DNA from: Spirochaetaceae bacterium
GTDB taxonomy: Bacteria > Spirochaetota > Spirochaetia > Treponematales > Breznakiellaceae
Assembly (NCBI GenBank): GCA_031288215.1
Contig: JAITRV010000084.1
Location: forward strand, 1-17,781
Reading direction: 5' to 3'
DNA length: 17,781 nucleotides
In this document: positions 6,927-14,492 of the stretch, in pieces
Position numbering within the stretch: the stretch's first letter is position 1
How the letters are laid out: each line of letters begins with the position of its first letter
Notes under the pieces: generated by a model
Seen by the model: the letters and a program-made list of their open reading frames with translations, nothing else
Databases searched by the model: none
Told to the model about the DNA's origin: nothing
Position numbers and translations under genes: made by a program

Positions 6927-8150
6927 CTACATCTTCAGTTTGTCCAGGAGGAATCCCTTGAATTTCTTGACCTGAAGGGAATCCGGCTCGAGGATCAGGG
7001 AGGCTTCACAATCCGCCAGCGCCTGGGGATAGTCCCCCAGGTGGTAGTAGGCCTGGCTCCGGCGGTAGAGACAGAAATTCTGGTACGGGTTAATGGCGAG
7101 GGAAAGGGAGAAATCGTCGATGGCCCCGGAATAGTTCTGTTCCACCGACTTGACCACCCCCCGGTAATAAGCGGCCTTGTAGGATTTGGGGTCCAGTTCC
7201 AAAGATTCGGTAAAATCCCTGACGGCCTCGTCGTAGTGGGATTGGGCAAAATTCGCCATCCCCCGGTGTTTGTAGATCAGGGAGGCGATGGAATTACCGG
7301 GGTTCATTTCAAGGATGCGGCTGTAAAAATTGATGGCATCCTCGAATCGGTTTCGGTTATGGGCCGCAAGGGCGCTGAGGAGGAGATCGTCTATGGACAC
7401 CTTTCCCATGGGCAGGTCTTCAATCCCATAGCCATCGCTTTCGGGCATTTCACGTTCCTGGAAAAAGCTGTCGATGGACTCTTCGATTTTTTTGAAAAAG
7501 GAGCCCCGCCGTTTTTCCATTTCCCCGTTGAGCTCACGCTGATAGTTCCTGATTTCCTGAAAGGTAATATCCGCCAAGGCAAGGCTGGCATTGACCGCGG
7601 AGAGCTTCCGTTTCATCGGCTTGTCAAAGGGGCTGAATTCGGCTTTATAGAACAGTTCGTGTTCTACCTCCGCCCAGGCATCCTGGAGGATGGTACGGAT
7701 CTGGATTTCCGCCACCTCAATGCCGCAGTACCCCCGCTGCCGATGAATATCCTCGGGGATGGTTATGAGCAAATGGGTGGATTCATAGCCGAATTCCTTA
7801 AAAGAAAAATTTGACCCCTTGTGGTCCACTTCGATGATCTCAAAATTGCGCTTCAGGGTCTCTTCAACGGTGGTGATATCATCAAGAAAGGGGCACACTA
7901 TCCTGATGCCAATCAGATCGGTGATAAGCGGAACCCCCGTCCCGGGGTTGCTCTTGAGGAGTTTGAGGTATTTTTTATAATAGCTCCCAAAATCCTTGAG
8001 GCGCCCCTTTACCGTTGAACGGGAGGGAAGCGCCAAAACCACGCTTTCGATCCGTTCTTCCAGATCCCTGGAAACCAGCGTCCTGGTCTCCAGGAATTGT
8101 TCATAGATCCTCTGAAGTACAATTCTATCAGGAAGCCCGGTATTTCTCAT
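6927..8150 (-). CDS. RelA/SpoT-type (p)ppGpp synthetase domain fused to TPR repeats
   Basis: A 407-residue cytoplasmic protein. The N-terminal half (about 10-200) is a nucleotidyltransferase of the RelA/SpoT synthetase family: VKGRLKDFGSYYKKY (ATP-binding basic block), ITDLIGIRIV (metal-binding Asp about 78), FGYESTH (Tyr about 122, which stacks the GDP/GTP base) and AEIQIRTILQDAWAEVEHEL (Glu about 148). There is no HD hydrolase domain and no TGS or ACT domain, so it can be expected only to make, not degrade, alarmones or to pyrophosphorylate another substrate. The C-terminal part (about 252-391) contains four TPR units ending in characteristic LEMNPG, LELDPK, LAINPY and LILEPD turns. Start choice: GTG (8153) is followed at once by ATG (8150); ATG is taken. 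No clear ribosome site or promoter was found upstream. Confidence 0.87.
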   Translation of the reverse strand: MRNTGLPDRIVLQRIYEQFLETRTLVSRDLEERIESVVLALPSRSTVKGRLKDFGSYYKKYLKLLKSNPGTGVPLITDLIGIRIVCPFLDDITTVEETLKRNFEIIEVDHKGSNFSFKEFGYESTHLLITIPEDIHRQRGYCGIEVAEIQIRTILQDAWAEVEHELFYKAEFSPFDKPMKRKLSAVNASLALADITFQEIRNYQRELNGEMEKRRGSFFKKIEESIDSFFQEREMPESDGYGIEDLPMGKVSIDDLLLSALAAHNRNRFEDAINFYSRILEMNPGNSIASLIYKHRGMANFAQSHYDEAVRDFTESLELDPKSYKAAYYRGVVKSVEQNYSGAIDDFSLSLAINPYQNFCLYRRSQAYYHLGDYPQALADCEASLILEPDSLQVKKFKGFLLDKLKM

Positions 8151-8220
8151 CACCGCACCATGACCGCATAAAAAGGAACTTTCGCAGGGGAAACGACGGC
8201 AAATTGGCCCATACAGAACC

Positions 8221-8246
8221 GTCCAAAAAACCGCGGTTTTTTGGAC
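8221..8246. repeat. 26-bp perfect palindrome between flaA and the RelA/SpoT gene
   Basis: GTCCAAAAAACCG (8221-8233) is followed immediately by its exact reverse complement. On the minus strand it begins 24 bases after the flaA stop codon. Folded as RNA it would pair A6 with U6 around a tight CGCG loop, so it may be the flaA terminator. A spacer-free dyad of this size could equally be an operator or a dispersed element. The rest of the 120-base gap (8151-8270) shows no clear promoter. Confidence 0.85.
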
Positions 8247-8270
8247 AGCCCCATATCGTTTCCGGCTTGC

Positions 8271-9338
8271 TTAATTGGTATTATTCGTCTCTGTGGGCCT
8301 AAAGGTATTTTCCGTAGCCTTCTTCTGGCTTTCCAGATACCGGAGCACCTGGCCCTCGCCAAACTGTTCCATCTCCCATACCTTCTTGGCGGTTTCCCGT
8401 TCTTTGATGATATTCCACACGGATTCATCATCAATATCCCGGTCCGTATCGAGCACGGCCTTATCGTAGATGATCTTGACATCCTTGAAATAACCGATAA
8501 AGTCGCCGCCTATATCAGCCCCATCCCGGCGGATAAGAAAGCCGCCGAATTTCAAGAAGGGGGTGGAAAAAGGATACAGGGGGTATATCCGTAATTCCCG
8601 GTTCCGCACCTCAGAAATATAGGAGGGATTATCCCAGCGGAGTTCTCCCCACCCGTCATAGTTCAGGTACCCCATGAACACATTCTGGCTGTTTCCCTGG
8701 GAGTCGATAAGGATCACGGACACCGAATGGGGGAAATTGAGGCCGTAGGCGTTTATCGCCACGGATTTAAGGGTTCCCACATTCTTTACCACCCCATAGG
8801 CGGACTGGGTATTATCGACTTTCCCGTCATCTCCCGCAGCGGCCTCAAAGCGGCTGGGTTGGGTAATTCCATTTCCCCCTTCCACCGGCTGGATATTTCC
8901 TTCATCGTCTATCTCCGCCCCAGGTTCAAAGGCGGGAATATCAAAAGGCGGCTTTATCATAGCCCAGGAATTCCAATTCTCCACCGGGAAATGGATCCGG
9001 ACGCCCATGACCGTCCCCCACTGCTTGGAAGGGGATTCCATGGTATAACTATACGCCCGGTTTGCGACATTCTGGGACGATGAGGCAAGGACCACATCCC
9101 AATTGGCTATGGCAAGGGAGGTTTTCATCACCGATTTTTGTTCGGTAGTGAAGCTGCCGCCGGCAACATTGGAATAATCCATCATGGTCTGGCGGTTCTG
9201 AGTAGGTTTGTTTTCGTTGTTCTGATCGGGAATAATATCTGCCGTAAGTTTTGAGAAGTCAATGAGTATGGCTTCTTCCGCAGACAGGGACCCCACGATA
9301 AACAACACAATGGCGACAAGAATGAACATCCGTTTCAT
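8271..9338 (-). CDS. flaA: FlaA, periplasmic flagellar filament outer-layer (sheath) protein
   Basis: A 355-residue exported protein that sheathes the FlaB core of the spirochaete periplasmic flagellum. The signal peptide is residues 1-20 with cleavage at LSA|EEA. The rest closely follows T. pallidum FlaA as remembered: ILIDFSKLTADI near the mature N terminus, AYGVVKNVGTLKSVAINAYG, NPSYISEVRNRELRIYP, and GGDFIGYFKDVKIIYDKAVL, then a charged C-terminal helix (KRETAK-type) containing QVLRYLESQKKATE. The ATG at 9336-9338 is supported by an ideal ribosome site AAGGAGC (complement of 9344-9350). It has its own consensus promoter and is separated from the amidase operon upstream, so it is probably transcribed as a short unit at high level. 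Confidence 0.97.
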   Translation of the reverse strand: MKRMFILVAIVLFIVGSLSAEEAILIDFSKLTADIIPDQNNENKPTQNRQTMMDYSNVAGGSFTTEQKSVMKTSLAIANWDVVLASSSQNVANRAYSYTMESPSKQWGTVMGVRIHFPVENWNSWAMIKPPFDIPAFEPGAEIDDEGNIQPVEGGNGITQPSRFEAAAGDDGKVDNTQSAYGVVKNVGTLKSVAINAYGLNFPHSVSVILIDSQGNSQNVFMGYLNYDGWGELRWDNPSYISEVRNRELRIYPLYPFSTPFLKFGGFLIRRDGADIGGDFIGYFKDVKIIYDKAVLDTDRDIDDESVWNIIKERETAKKVWEMEQFGEGQVLRYLESQKKATENTFRPTETNNTN

Positions 9339-9381
9339 TCGAAGCTCCTTTCAATTTTTCACAGTATTCCTTGATAATAGA

Positions 9382-9409
9382 ATTATACAAGATTCAAGTA
9401 ATTTGTCAA
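9382..9409 (-). promoter_or_regulatory. Consensus sigma-70 promoter of flaA
   Basis: Read on the minus strand, TTGACA (complement of 9404-9409) and TATAAT (complement of 9382-9387) are both perfect consensus hexamers with a 16-base spacer. The start point would fall near 9375, giving a leader of about 37 bases that contains the strong AAGGAGC ribosome site. The surrounding 118-base gap is strikingly AT-rich compared with the neighbouring genes. This argues for constitutive, strong expression rather than the sigma-28 control used for the flagellin core genes (inference). Confidence 0.9.
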
Positions 9410-9456
9410 CGCCTTTTGTCCATTTTGCCCCCTTTAATTGAAATTTGCACGAATTT

Positions 9457-9945
9457 TTATCGCCTTTCAATCTCATTCCCGTTGATAAAAAATTTTACTT
9501 CCTTTACATAGGGAAAATTTCTCAGGATTCCCGTTCTGAGAACCCGAAGATTGTTAAAAACATTCCCTCCTTCCAGGGGGGGCAGCGCCGCCGATTCAGA
9601 AAAACCGGCGTATACCCTTCCCTCCCGGTATAAGAGGGATTCGAGCCTGGCCTCCCGGGGAAAAAGGGGGGCCGCTCCCGGAAGAGCGGGCCCTAAAAGG
9701 ACCTCTTCCACATACCGGCATATATCGGTTTCCCTGGAGTCGGATCGGGGAAAAAACCGGTCTTCTACCATCTCCGTCCCCTGATTAAGAGCATAAAACA
9801 TTAAGGTCCGCCTGACAAGGCCGTTCTTAAGAAAATCCATCCCCGCCAGCATGGCAAGGATCAGGAGGTAGAGCATCCGCCGCTTATGCCTTTCAGAAAA
9901 AATTTTGAGGATTTTTACGGCGGTATCCTTGATTATTCTTTTCAT
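9457..9945 (-). CDS. Small membrane-anchored GerMN-like domain protein
   Basis: A 162-residue protein with a basic N terminus, one membrane segment (about 23-40) and an extracytoplasmic part. Residues about 75-160 have the layout of a GerMN domain: a helix ending in VEEVLLGP, a strand RLESLLYREGRVYAGFSES, a helix VFNNLRVLRTGIL and a final strand FPYVKEVKFFINGNEI. GerMN domains occur in envelope and spore proteins and are often encoded beside N-acetylmuramoyl amidases, as here. The match is by pattern and not certain. The start overlaps the amidase stop as ATGA, so it is the last gene of the operon. T. pallidum has a hypothetical protein in the same place between amidase and flaA (from memory). 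Confidence 0.72.
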   Translation of the reverse strand: MKRIIKDTAVKILKIFSERHKRRMLYLLILAMLAGMDFLKNGLVRRTLMFYALNQGTEMVEDRFFPRSDSRETDICRYVEEVLLGPALPGAAPLFPREARLESLLYREGRVYAGFSESAALPPLEGGNVFNNLRVLRTGILRNFPYVKEVKFFINGNEIERR

Positions 9946-11018
9946 GGCAGGGCGGTAAATCCTCCGGACCGTTCAAACATGGTAACAAAATCCACAATAC
10001 CCTTATATAACGCTTCGGAAAGCTTCTTCAAGTGGCCCTCATCGGTCATAATCCTTGAATCTTCTTCATTGGTCACAAAGCCCAATTCCACCAAAACCGA
10101 GGGCATCCGGGCATTCCGTACCACAAACCACTCCTCCGCCTTGATACCCCGGGAAGGCATGGAAAAGGTCTCGGCTTCTTTGAGGCGGTTGATGATAAAC
10201 TGGGCCATCATGATGCTCTCGGTGGTAAATTCATCTTCCATCATGGCATTGTGGATGGAGATGAGTTCCGCCGAGTCGCCGTATTTGTCCTGATCGATGA
10301 CGGTCCGCTGGTATTCCGGAGTGAGATACCATACCTCGAAGCCCCGGGCGGCCTTGTTCAGGGAGGCGTTGGCGTGGACGGAGATGAAGAGGATGGCCTC
10401 GTTATCCCGAAGGGGCACCGAATTGGCGATGGATACCCGATCCTCCAGGGTGGGATAGGTGTCGGCCTCCCTGGTGAGGAAGATCCGCTTATCCGGATAG
10501 GCTGAAACCAGGAGTTTGTGGAGTTCCCGGGAGGCCCGGAGGGTAATATCCTTCTCCGCCACCTGAACCTCCCTGCCGCCTATCCGGTGGGTTCCCACGG
10601 CGCCGGTATCCTTCCCCCCGTGGCCGGGGTCCACCACGATGGCGGCGATCCTGAACCGGGCAAGGTCCTCCCGGAGGGCCCGGTCCAGGACTTCCCGGAG
10701 GGAGGCCGCAAAGGATTCGGGAAACCGGAGGCTCCCTTCCTCAATATACGGGCTGGGTACCGGGATAATCTCCCGGCCGTCAAACACCACCAGCGCATCT
10801 TCCCCGATACCCCCCGTCTCAAAGGCGGCGGAGTGCCCGGAAAGGGTAAAAATGCCGGTACGAAAAAAGGGATCCCAGGAGAGTTCCCCCCCGAGCTGTC
10901 CCAGGATCTCATCCAGGGATAGGGCCCGTTCCCTTCGTAGGGTCTGGGCGGGAAGGATGCTCCGATTAAGCGCTAATAAGAGGAGTATAACGACGGATCC
11001 CTTGAGCAGCTTCATCAT
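9942..11018 (-). CDS. Secreted N-acetylmuramoyl-L-alanine amidase (Amidase_3)
   Basis: A zinc hydrolase that cuts the amide bond between MurNAc and the stem peptide in the periplasm. The 358-residue protein starts with a signal peptide (about 1-24, hydrophobic core VVILLLLAL, ending LPAQ). About 90 residues follow that resemble a copper-amine-oxidase-N/AMIN-like beta domain. The Amidase_3 domain (about 125-345) holds all zinc and catalytic residues: H133 in VVDPGHGGKDTGA, E155 in VAEKDITL, H215 in FISVHANAS and E311 in VLVELGFVTN. The frame is open back to 11057, but the ATG at 11018 gives a clean signal peptide and overlaps the stop of the ATP-grasp gene by four bases (ATGA); a second ATG lies at 11015. 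No strong ribosome site is visible, in keeping with coupled translation. Confidence 0.93.
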   Translation of the reverse strand: MMKLLKGSVVILLLLALNRSILPAQTLRRERALSLDEILGQLGGELSWDPFFRTGIFTLSGHSAAFETGGIGEDALVVFDGREIIPVPSPYIEEGSLRFPESFAASLREVLDRALREDLARFRIAAIVVDPGHGGKDTGAVGTHRIGGREVQVAEKDITLRASRELHKLLVSAYPDKRIFLTREADTYPTLEDRVSIANSVPLRDNEAILFISVHANASLNKAARGFEVWYLTPEYQRTVIDQDKYGDSAELISIHNAMMEDEFTTESIMMAQFIINRLKEAETFSMPSRGIKAEEWFVVRNARMPSVLVELGFVTNEEDSRIMTDEGHLKKLSEALYKGIVDFVTMFERSGGFTALP

Positions 11019-12628
11019 TGTTTCGGCGCATCCCCGGCGATCTGATTGACCAGGCAATCCACCATATAGGCCCCCCCCTGGCAGCCGCCGCGAATCACCG
11101 CGGACCAGAAGCGCCGGCCCAGGGGGATGCCTGTCCCTTCCGGGGCTCCCATGGGAAGAGGCAGGCCGGTGAGCCGCCGTACCAGGTCCAGGGTTTCCTC
11201 CACGGACCTCCCCATATAATCCCGGATCCCCGATTCGGTCAATTCCGGGAAGGGAAGGATGAAAAATTCCGGTTCTACCCCGGGGGGAAGGACCGGCTCC
11301 GGGAGGGCGGCGAGGCGGTCCTCCAGGGAAGAGGGAACCGCAAAGGCATTGGGGATGGAACTCGTGAGGCGGAAGGGGCCGGAGGCGAGAAAGGCGTCGG
11401 TTTCCGGGTCCGGCGCTTCCAGGCGGATGGCGATGGACCGGACGGCCCCTTCCGCGGCGTTGACGGCGGCTTCCCGGGTGGGGGCCGCGCTGATCACGTT
11501 GCCCCCCTTGTCCACGTTGTTCTCGGGGAAACGGAGACGGTCGGCGGGTTTTGCCCGGAGGAAGAGGTCTTTGACAAAGGCCGCAGCGGCAGCCTCCTCA
11601 AGGCCGTGGAGGGATCGGACCCTCCCGGGGATGGAGATGAAGGCCCGTTCCGCCGAGGTCCAGTTCCGGCGGACCTCCAGGCCCTCCGGTCTCTTTCCCA
11701 GGGCCAGGAGTATCGCCGCCCGGACGGGTTGCACCCCCGAGGCATAGGGGTAGGTCCAGCCGGACATATAGCCCCCGGAGAGGCGGGCGGCGATTTCCCC
11801 GATCATGGGCCCCTGGGGGGTGAGCTTCAGGTCCCCCTTGGCGGCCCCCCGGGTAATCCCCAGGGAGCGGATCCCCGCGGCAAAGACCTCCATGATCCGG
11901 TCCCGGGAAGCATCGTCCAGGGTACTGGGCATGGTATGGCCCATTTCAATAAAGGAAGGGGGGAAGAAGATATGCCGGTCCGCAAAACCGCAGAGGGTGA
12001 TCTCCCCGTCGTATACGATGGCGTCGGCGGAGAATTCCGGGCCCTCCATGTATTCCTCCAGAATGGCCCGGCCGGACCGGGAGAAACGGAGGGCCTCCGG
12101 CGCCGCGGCCTCCAGGTCCTCCGGGGAATCCACCCGCCGGCAGCCCCGGCCCCCCATGTTATCCACGGGTTTTATCACCGCGGGGTACCCCGAAGGGAGG
12201 CGCGGAAGGGGGCCGGGCGTTTCCCCGGGGCCCGGGGCGCGGAGGATCCGGAAGTCCGGGGAGGGGACGCCTGCCGTTTTGAAGCAGCGGCGCATCCGCT
12301 CCTTGTCCGAGGCATTCAGGGCCGCCTCGTAGGGGATGCCCGGCAACCCCGCCTGTTCCGCGGCGTAGGCGACGGAGGCGGAGAAGTCGGTTCCGGCGGT
12401 CATGATCCCTGAAAGCCCTCCCTCCGTCATGAGGGTATGGGCGAAGGCGGCGATCCCTTCCTTGTCCTTGAGATCGATACATTCAAAACGATCCGCCAGG
12501 GCCGCACAGGGGGCACGGGGATCCCCGTCCACCGCGACGGTTTCAAGCCCCATCTCTTTGGCTATCCGCAGGGCAGGCCCCTGCATGATCCCCGCGCCGA
12601 GGATCAGGATCCGTTCAGCCTTGGGCAT
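11015..12628 (-). CDS. ATP-grasp superfamily ligase-like protein with an extra C-terminal domain
   Basis: A 537-residue cytoplasmic protein. It starts with a Rossmann-like pre-ATP-grasp domain (RILILGAGIMQGPALRIAKE, then AVDGDP) and has the ATP-grasp core from about 105 to 310: YPAVIKPVDNMGGRGC, AILEEYMEGPEFSADAIVYDG and GDLKLTPQGPMIGEIAARLSGG. This arrangement matches the carboxylate-amine/thiol ligases (PurK, carbamoyl-phosphate synthase and biotin carboxylase relatives), which join an acyl-phosphate to a nucleophile. The substrate cannot be read from the sequence. Residues about 315-400 resemble the usual C-terminal lid; about 405-537 is an additional domain not recognised. AAGGAG (complement of 12635-12640) lies six bases before the ATG. 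The start overlaps the methyltransferase gene by 14 bases. Confidence 0.85.
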   Translation of the reverse strand: MPKAERILILGAGIMQGPALRIAKEMGLETVAVDGDPRAPCAALADRFECIDLKDKEGIAAFAHTLMTEGGLSGIMTAGTDFSASVAYAAEQAGLPGIPYEAALNASDKERMRRCFKTAGVPSPDFRILRAPGPGETPGPLPRLPSGYPAVIKPVDNMGGRGCRRVDSPEDLEAAAPEALRFSRSGRAILEEYMEGPEFSADAIVYDGEITLCGFADRHIFFPPSFIEMGHTMPSTLDDASRDRIMEVFAAGIRSLGITRGAAKGDLKLTPQGPMIGEIAARLSGGYMSGWTYPYASGVQPVRAAILLALGKRPEGLEVRRNWTSAERAFISIPGRVRSLHGLEEAAAAAFVKDLFLRAKPADRLRFPENNVDKGGNVISAAPTREAAVNAAEGAVRSIAIRLEAPDPETDAFLASGPFRLTSSIPNAFAVPSSLEDRLAALPEPVLPPGVEPEFFILPFPELTESGIRDYMGRSVEETLDLVRRLTGLPLPMGAPEGTGIPLGRRFWSAVIRGGCQGGAYMVDCLVNQIAGDAPKQ

Positions 12629-14492
12629 GGTTTTCTCCTTCTGTTCTTTTCACCCCGTAGACCTCAAAGGTATCCCCCAGGCCGAAAAGGCCGCTGATGC
12701 CGGAGAGGAACCGGTAGACCGCTCCGGCTTTGTTTTTCGCCCGGCTGCCCAGCAAGGGGAACCGTTCGGGGTGATGGCCGGTATAGACGATTGCTTTCAG
12801 GGTAAACCCAAAAGCCTCCAGGAGCTTCCGGCACTTCCCGGGGGTCCAGAGGGTCCAATGGTCCGGGGGGCTCTGCTCCAGGAAGGCCCGCCGGGATTTC
12901 CGGCGGGAAATCCCGGAAAAAGAGGGGGTGGAAAAGGCCAAGACCCCCCCGGGCTTGAGCAGGCGGTGTATTTCTTCCAGGGCCCGCCGGGGGTCCTCAA
13001 AATGTTCGATCACGTACCAGAGGCTTACCACGTCAAAGCCCCCCTCCCGCAGTTCCCCGGGGGTGTCGGGGAAGAAGCCCCGGTAAGCGGGGAGGCCCAA
13101 CGCCTCCCGCACATACCGGACCGCCCCTTCGGCGGGATCGATCCCCACCGGGGAGAAGCCCTCCTCCCGGGCGGCGGCCAGGAAGGGCCCATAGGCGCAG
13201 CCGATGTCCAGAAGCCGATCCCCGGAGCGGCTCCCCCCTTCCCCGGACAGGATACGCCGGATACGGCGCAGCCGGGCCCTGCCCATCTGTATCAGATGGG
13301 GAAAATCCTCCAGATAGGTCTTTCCATACTGCTTTTTGTAGGAGCCGAAGAAGTAATCCTCCGCATATTCGACGGGCGGCCTCGTGAGCCTGAGCATATA
13401 GACCATGCCGCAGGCCGGGCAGCGGCGGTAGCTTCGGCGGGGAAACCGGGCCAGGACCGGACCTTCCGGCGCGGCAGCGCAGACCGGGCAGCGCCGGGGA
13501 GCGGCCGGGGAGCAGCCTGCCAGGAGGGCGGCGAAGGTCTCATCTCCCGCCCGGCCCGCTTCCAGACGGCGGGCGGCCCCTTCCGAGGCGGCGGCGATCC
13601 GATCGAGGCGGCGGCGGGCGAGAAAACGCCCCAGCCGGGCGGCCCCCCGCCGGCCCCGGCCGCAGGAAGCGAAACCCAGAAAGCGGCCCAGCCGCTCGTG
13701 GTAGGCCCCGGGGGATACCAGGAGGACCGGGAGGCGGGCATGGAGGGCTTCGAAGGCGGTGAGGCCGAAGTGGGTGATCAGGAGATCGTATTCGGCGAGG
13801 CGTTCACGCAGACCGATGACGCCTTCCAAGACCCGGATCCCCCGCTCTTCCAGGGCCTCCGCCGGGACCGGGAGGGGTTTCCCCGCTCCGCCCCGGACCA
13901 GGGTGATTTCGGTATGGGGGGGATTGGCCAGGGCCAGGGCCGCGGGGACCGAAAGACCCCGGGGGTCCTCGGCGCCGAAGCTCACCAGGACCTTCAGGGG
14001 GCCGCGGGGGGGGGTAAAAAAGGAGGATCGCCGGTTATGCGGCCGGGGCAGGGTCCCCAGGGCGCTGATGTTGGGGGAGGAACGGCCGGGCAGGCTGGGG
14101 AGGAGGTCGATGAGGAAGTCAAAGCGATCCCGCCGCGCCCCCCCCTCGTCGATACCCGCCAACGGCCCCAGGGCGGACCAGGTCCGGTACTCCCGCGGGG
14201 AGGTCCTGAAATTGTCCAAAAGGATCAGGGCCCAGCTCCCCTCCCCTCCCCCCTTGAGGGCATCGACGGTCCAGGCCGCTTCCCAGGGACCGGCAAGGTT
14301 CAGGAGCCCCGCAAAGCCTTCGGGCTCCAGGCCGGCGGCGGCGAGACCTGCCGTCCCGGAACCCGCCGGAAGATGGAGAAAGGCCGTCAGACCCAGGGCC
14401 CGCAGATCCCGCACCAGGGCGGCGGAACGGATCAGGTGGCCCCCTCCCCTCCCCTCTCTAATAGAAGGAACCGCTAAGATCGCGCCGTTCAT
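12615..14492 (-). CDS. Fusion: PseG/SpsG-like sugar-nucleotide hydrolase domain + zinc ribbon + SAM methyltransferase
   Basis: A 625-residue cytoplasmic fusion. Residues 1-290 have the GT-B fold of PseG/SpsG: GRGGGHLIRSAALVRDLRA with H19 at the position of the catalytic His of PseG, LLDNF and IDEGG in the first half, and VLVSFGAEDP, LLITHFGLTAFEAL and LPVLLVSPGAYH in the second. PseG removes UDP from a sugar nucleotide in pseudaminic acid synthesis. A short zinc ribbon follows (C335-x2-C338 and C358-x2-C361), then a class I methyltransferase (about 420-540) with SAM loop LLDIGCAYG (427-435), acidic D452 and the post-motif FDVVSLWYVIEHFEDP. The combination resembles sugar C-methyltransferases that keep a zinc ribbon in front of the SAM domain. 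Start overlaps the SpsF stop as ATGA. Exact substrate unknown. Confidence 0.8.
   Translation of the reverse strand: MNGAILAVPSIREGRGGGHLIRSAALVRDLRALGLTAFLHLPAGSGTAGLAAAGLEPEGFAGLLNLAGPWEAAWTVDALKGGGEGSWALILLDNFRTSPREYRTWSALGPLAGIDEGGARRDRFDFLIDLLPSLPGRSSPNISALGTLPRPHNRRSSFFTPPRGPLKVLVSFGAEDPRGLSVPAALALANPPHTEITLVRGGAGKPLPVPAEALEERGIRVLEGVIGLRERLAEYDLLITHFGLTAFEALHARLPVLLVSPGAYHERLGRFLGFASCGRGRRGAARLGRFLARRRLDRIAAASEGAARRLEAGRAGDETFAALLAGCSPAAPRRCPVCAAAPEGPVLARFPRRSYRRCPACGMVYMLRLTRPPVEYAEDYFFGSYKKQYGKTYLEDFPHLIQMGRARLRRIRRILSGEGGSRSGDRLLDIGCAYGPFLAAAREEGFSPVGIDPAEGAVRYVREALGLPAYRGFFPDTPGELREGGFDVVSLWYVIEHFEDPRRALEEIHRLLKPGGVLAFSTPSFSGISRRKSRRAFLEQSPPDHWTLWTPGKCRKLLEAFGFTLKAIVYTGHHPERFPLLGSRAKNKAGAVYRFLSGISGLFGLGDTFEVYGVKRTEGENHAQG

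Noticed and set aside
6906..7814. A 302-codon plus-strand open frame following the omptin gene
   Set aside because: It is antisense to the RelA/SpoT-TPR protein, whose catalytic motifs and TPR repeats fix the coding strand.
6927..8150. Reading the RelA/SpoT-TPR gene as a toxin-antitoxin or phage-defence toxin
   Set aside because: No small antitoxin gene, mobile element or defence neighbour is present; it sits between flaA and the omptin gene in an otherwise chromosomal context.
8154..8270. A short gene in the gap between flaA and the RelA/SpoT gene
   Set aside because: The open frames here translate the palindrome on both strands (both give KKPRFFG) and have no ribosome site, so they reflect the repeat and not a protein.
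11018..12412. A 464-codon plus-strand open frame opposite the ATP-grasp gene
   Set aside because: The composition is typical of an antisense shadow (Gly, Pro, Arg-rich) with no recognisable motif; the minus strand has a clear ATP-grasp protein with a good ribosome site.
12402..14477. A 691-codon open frame on the plus strand opposite the ATP-grasp and methyltransferase genes
   Set aside because: It is Pro/Gly-rich low-complexity translation with no domain, and lies antisense to genes with clear motifs. GC-rich DNA commonly leaves such antisense frames open.
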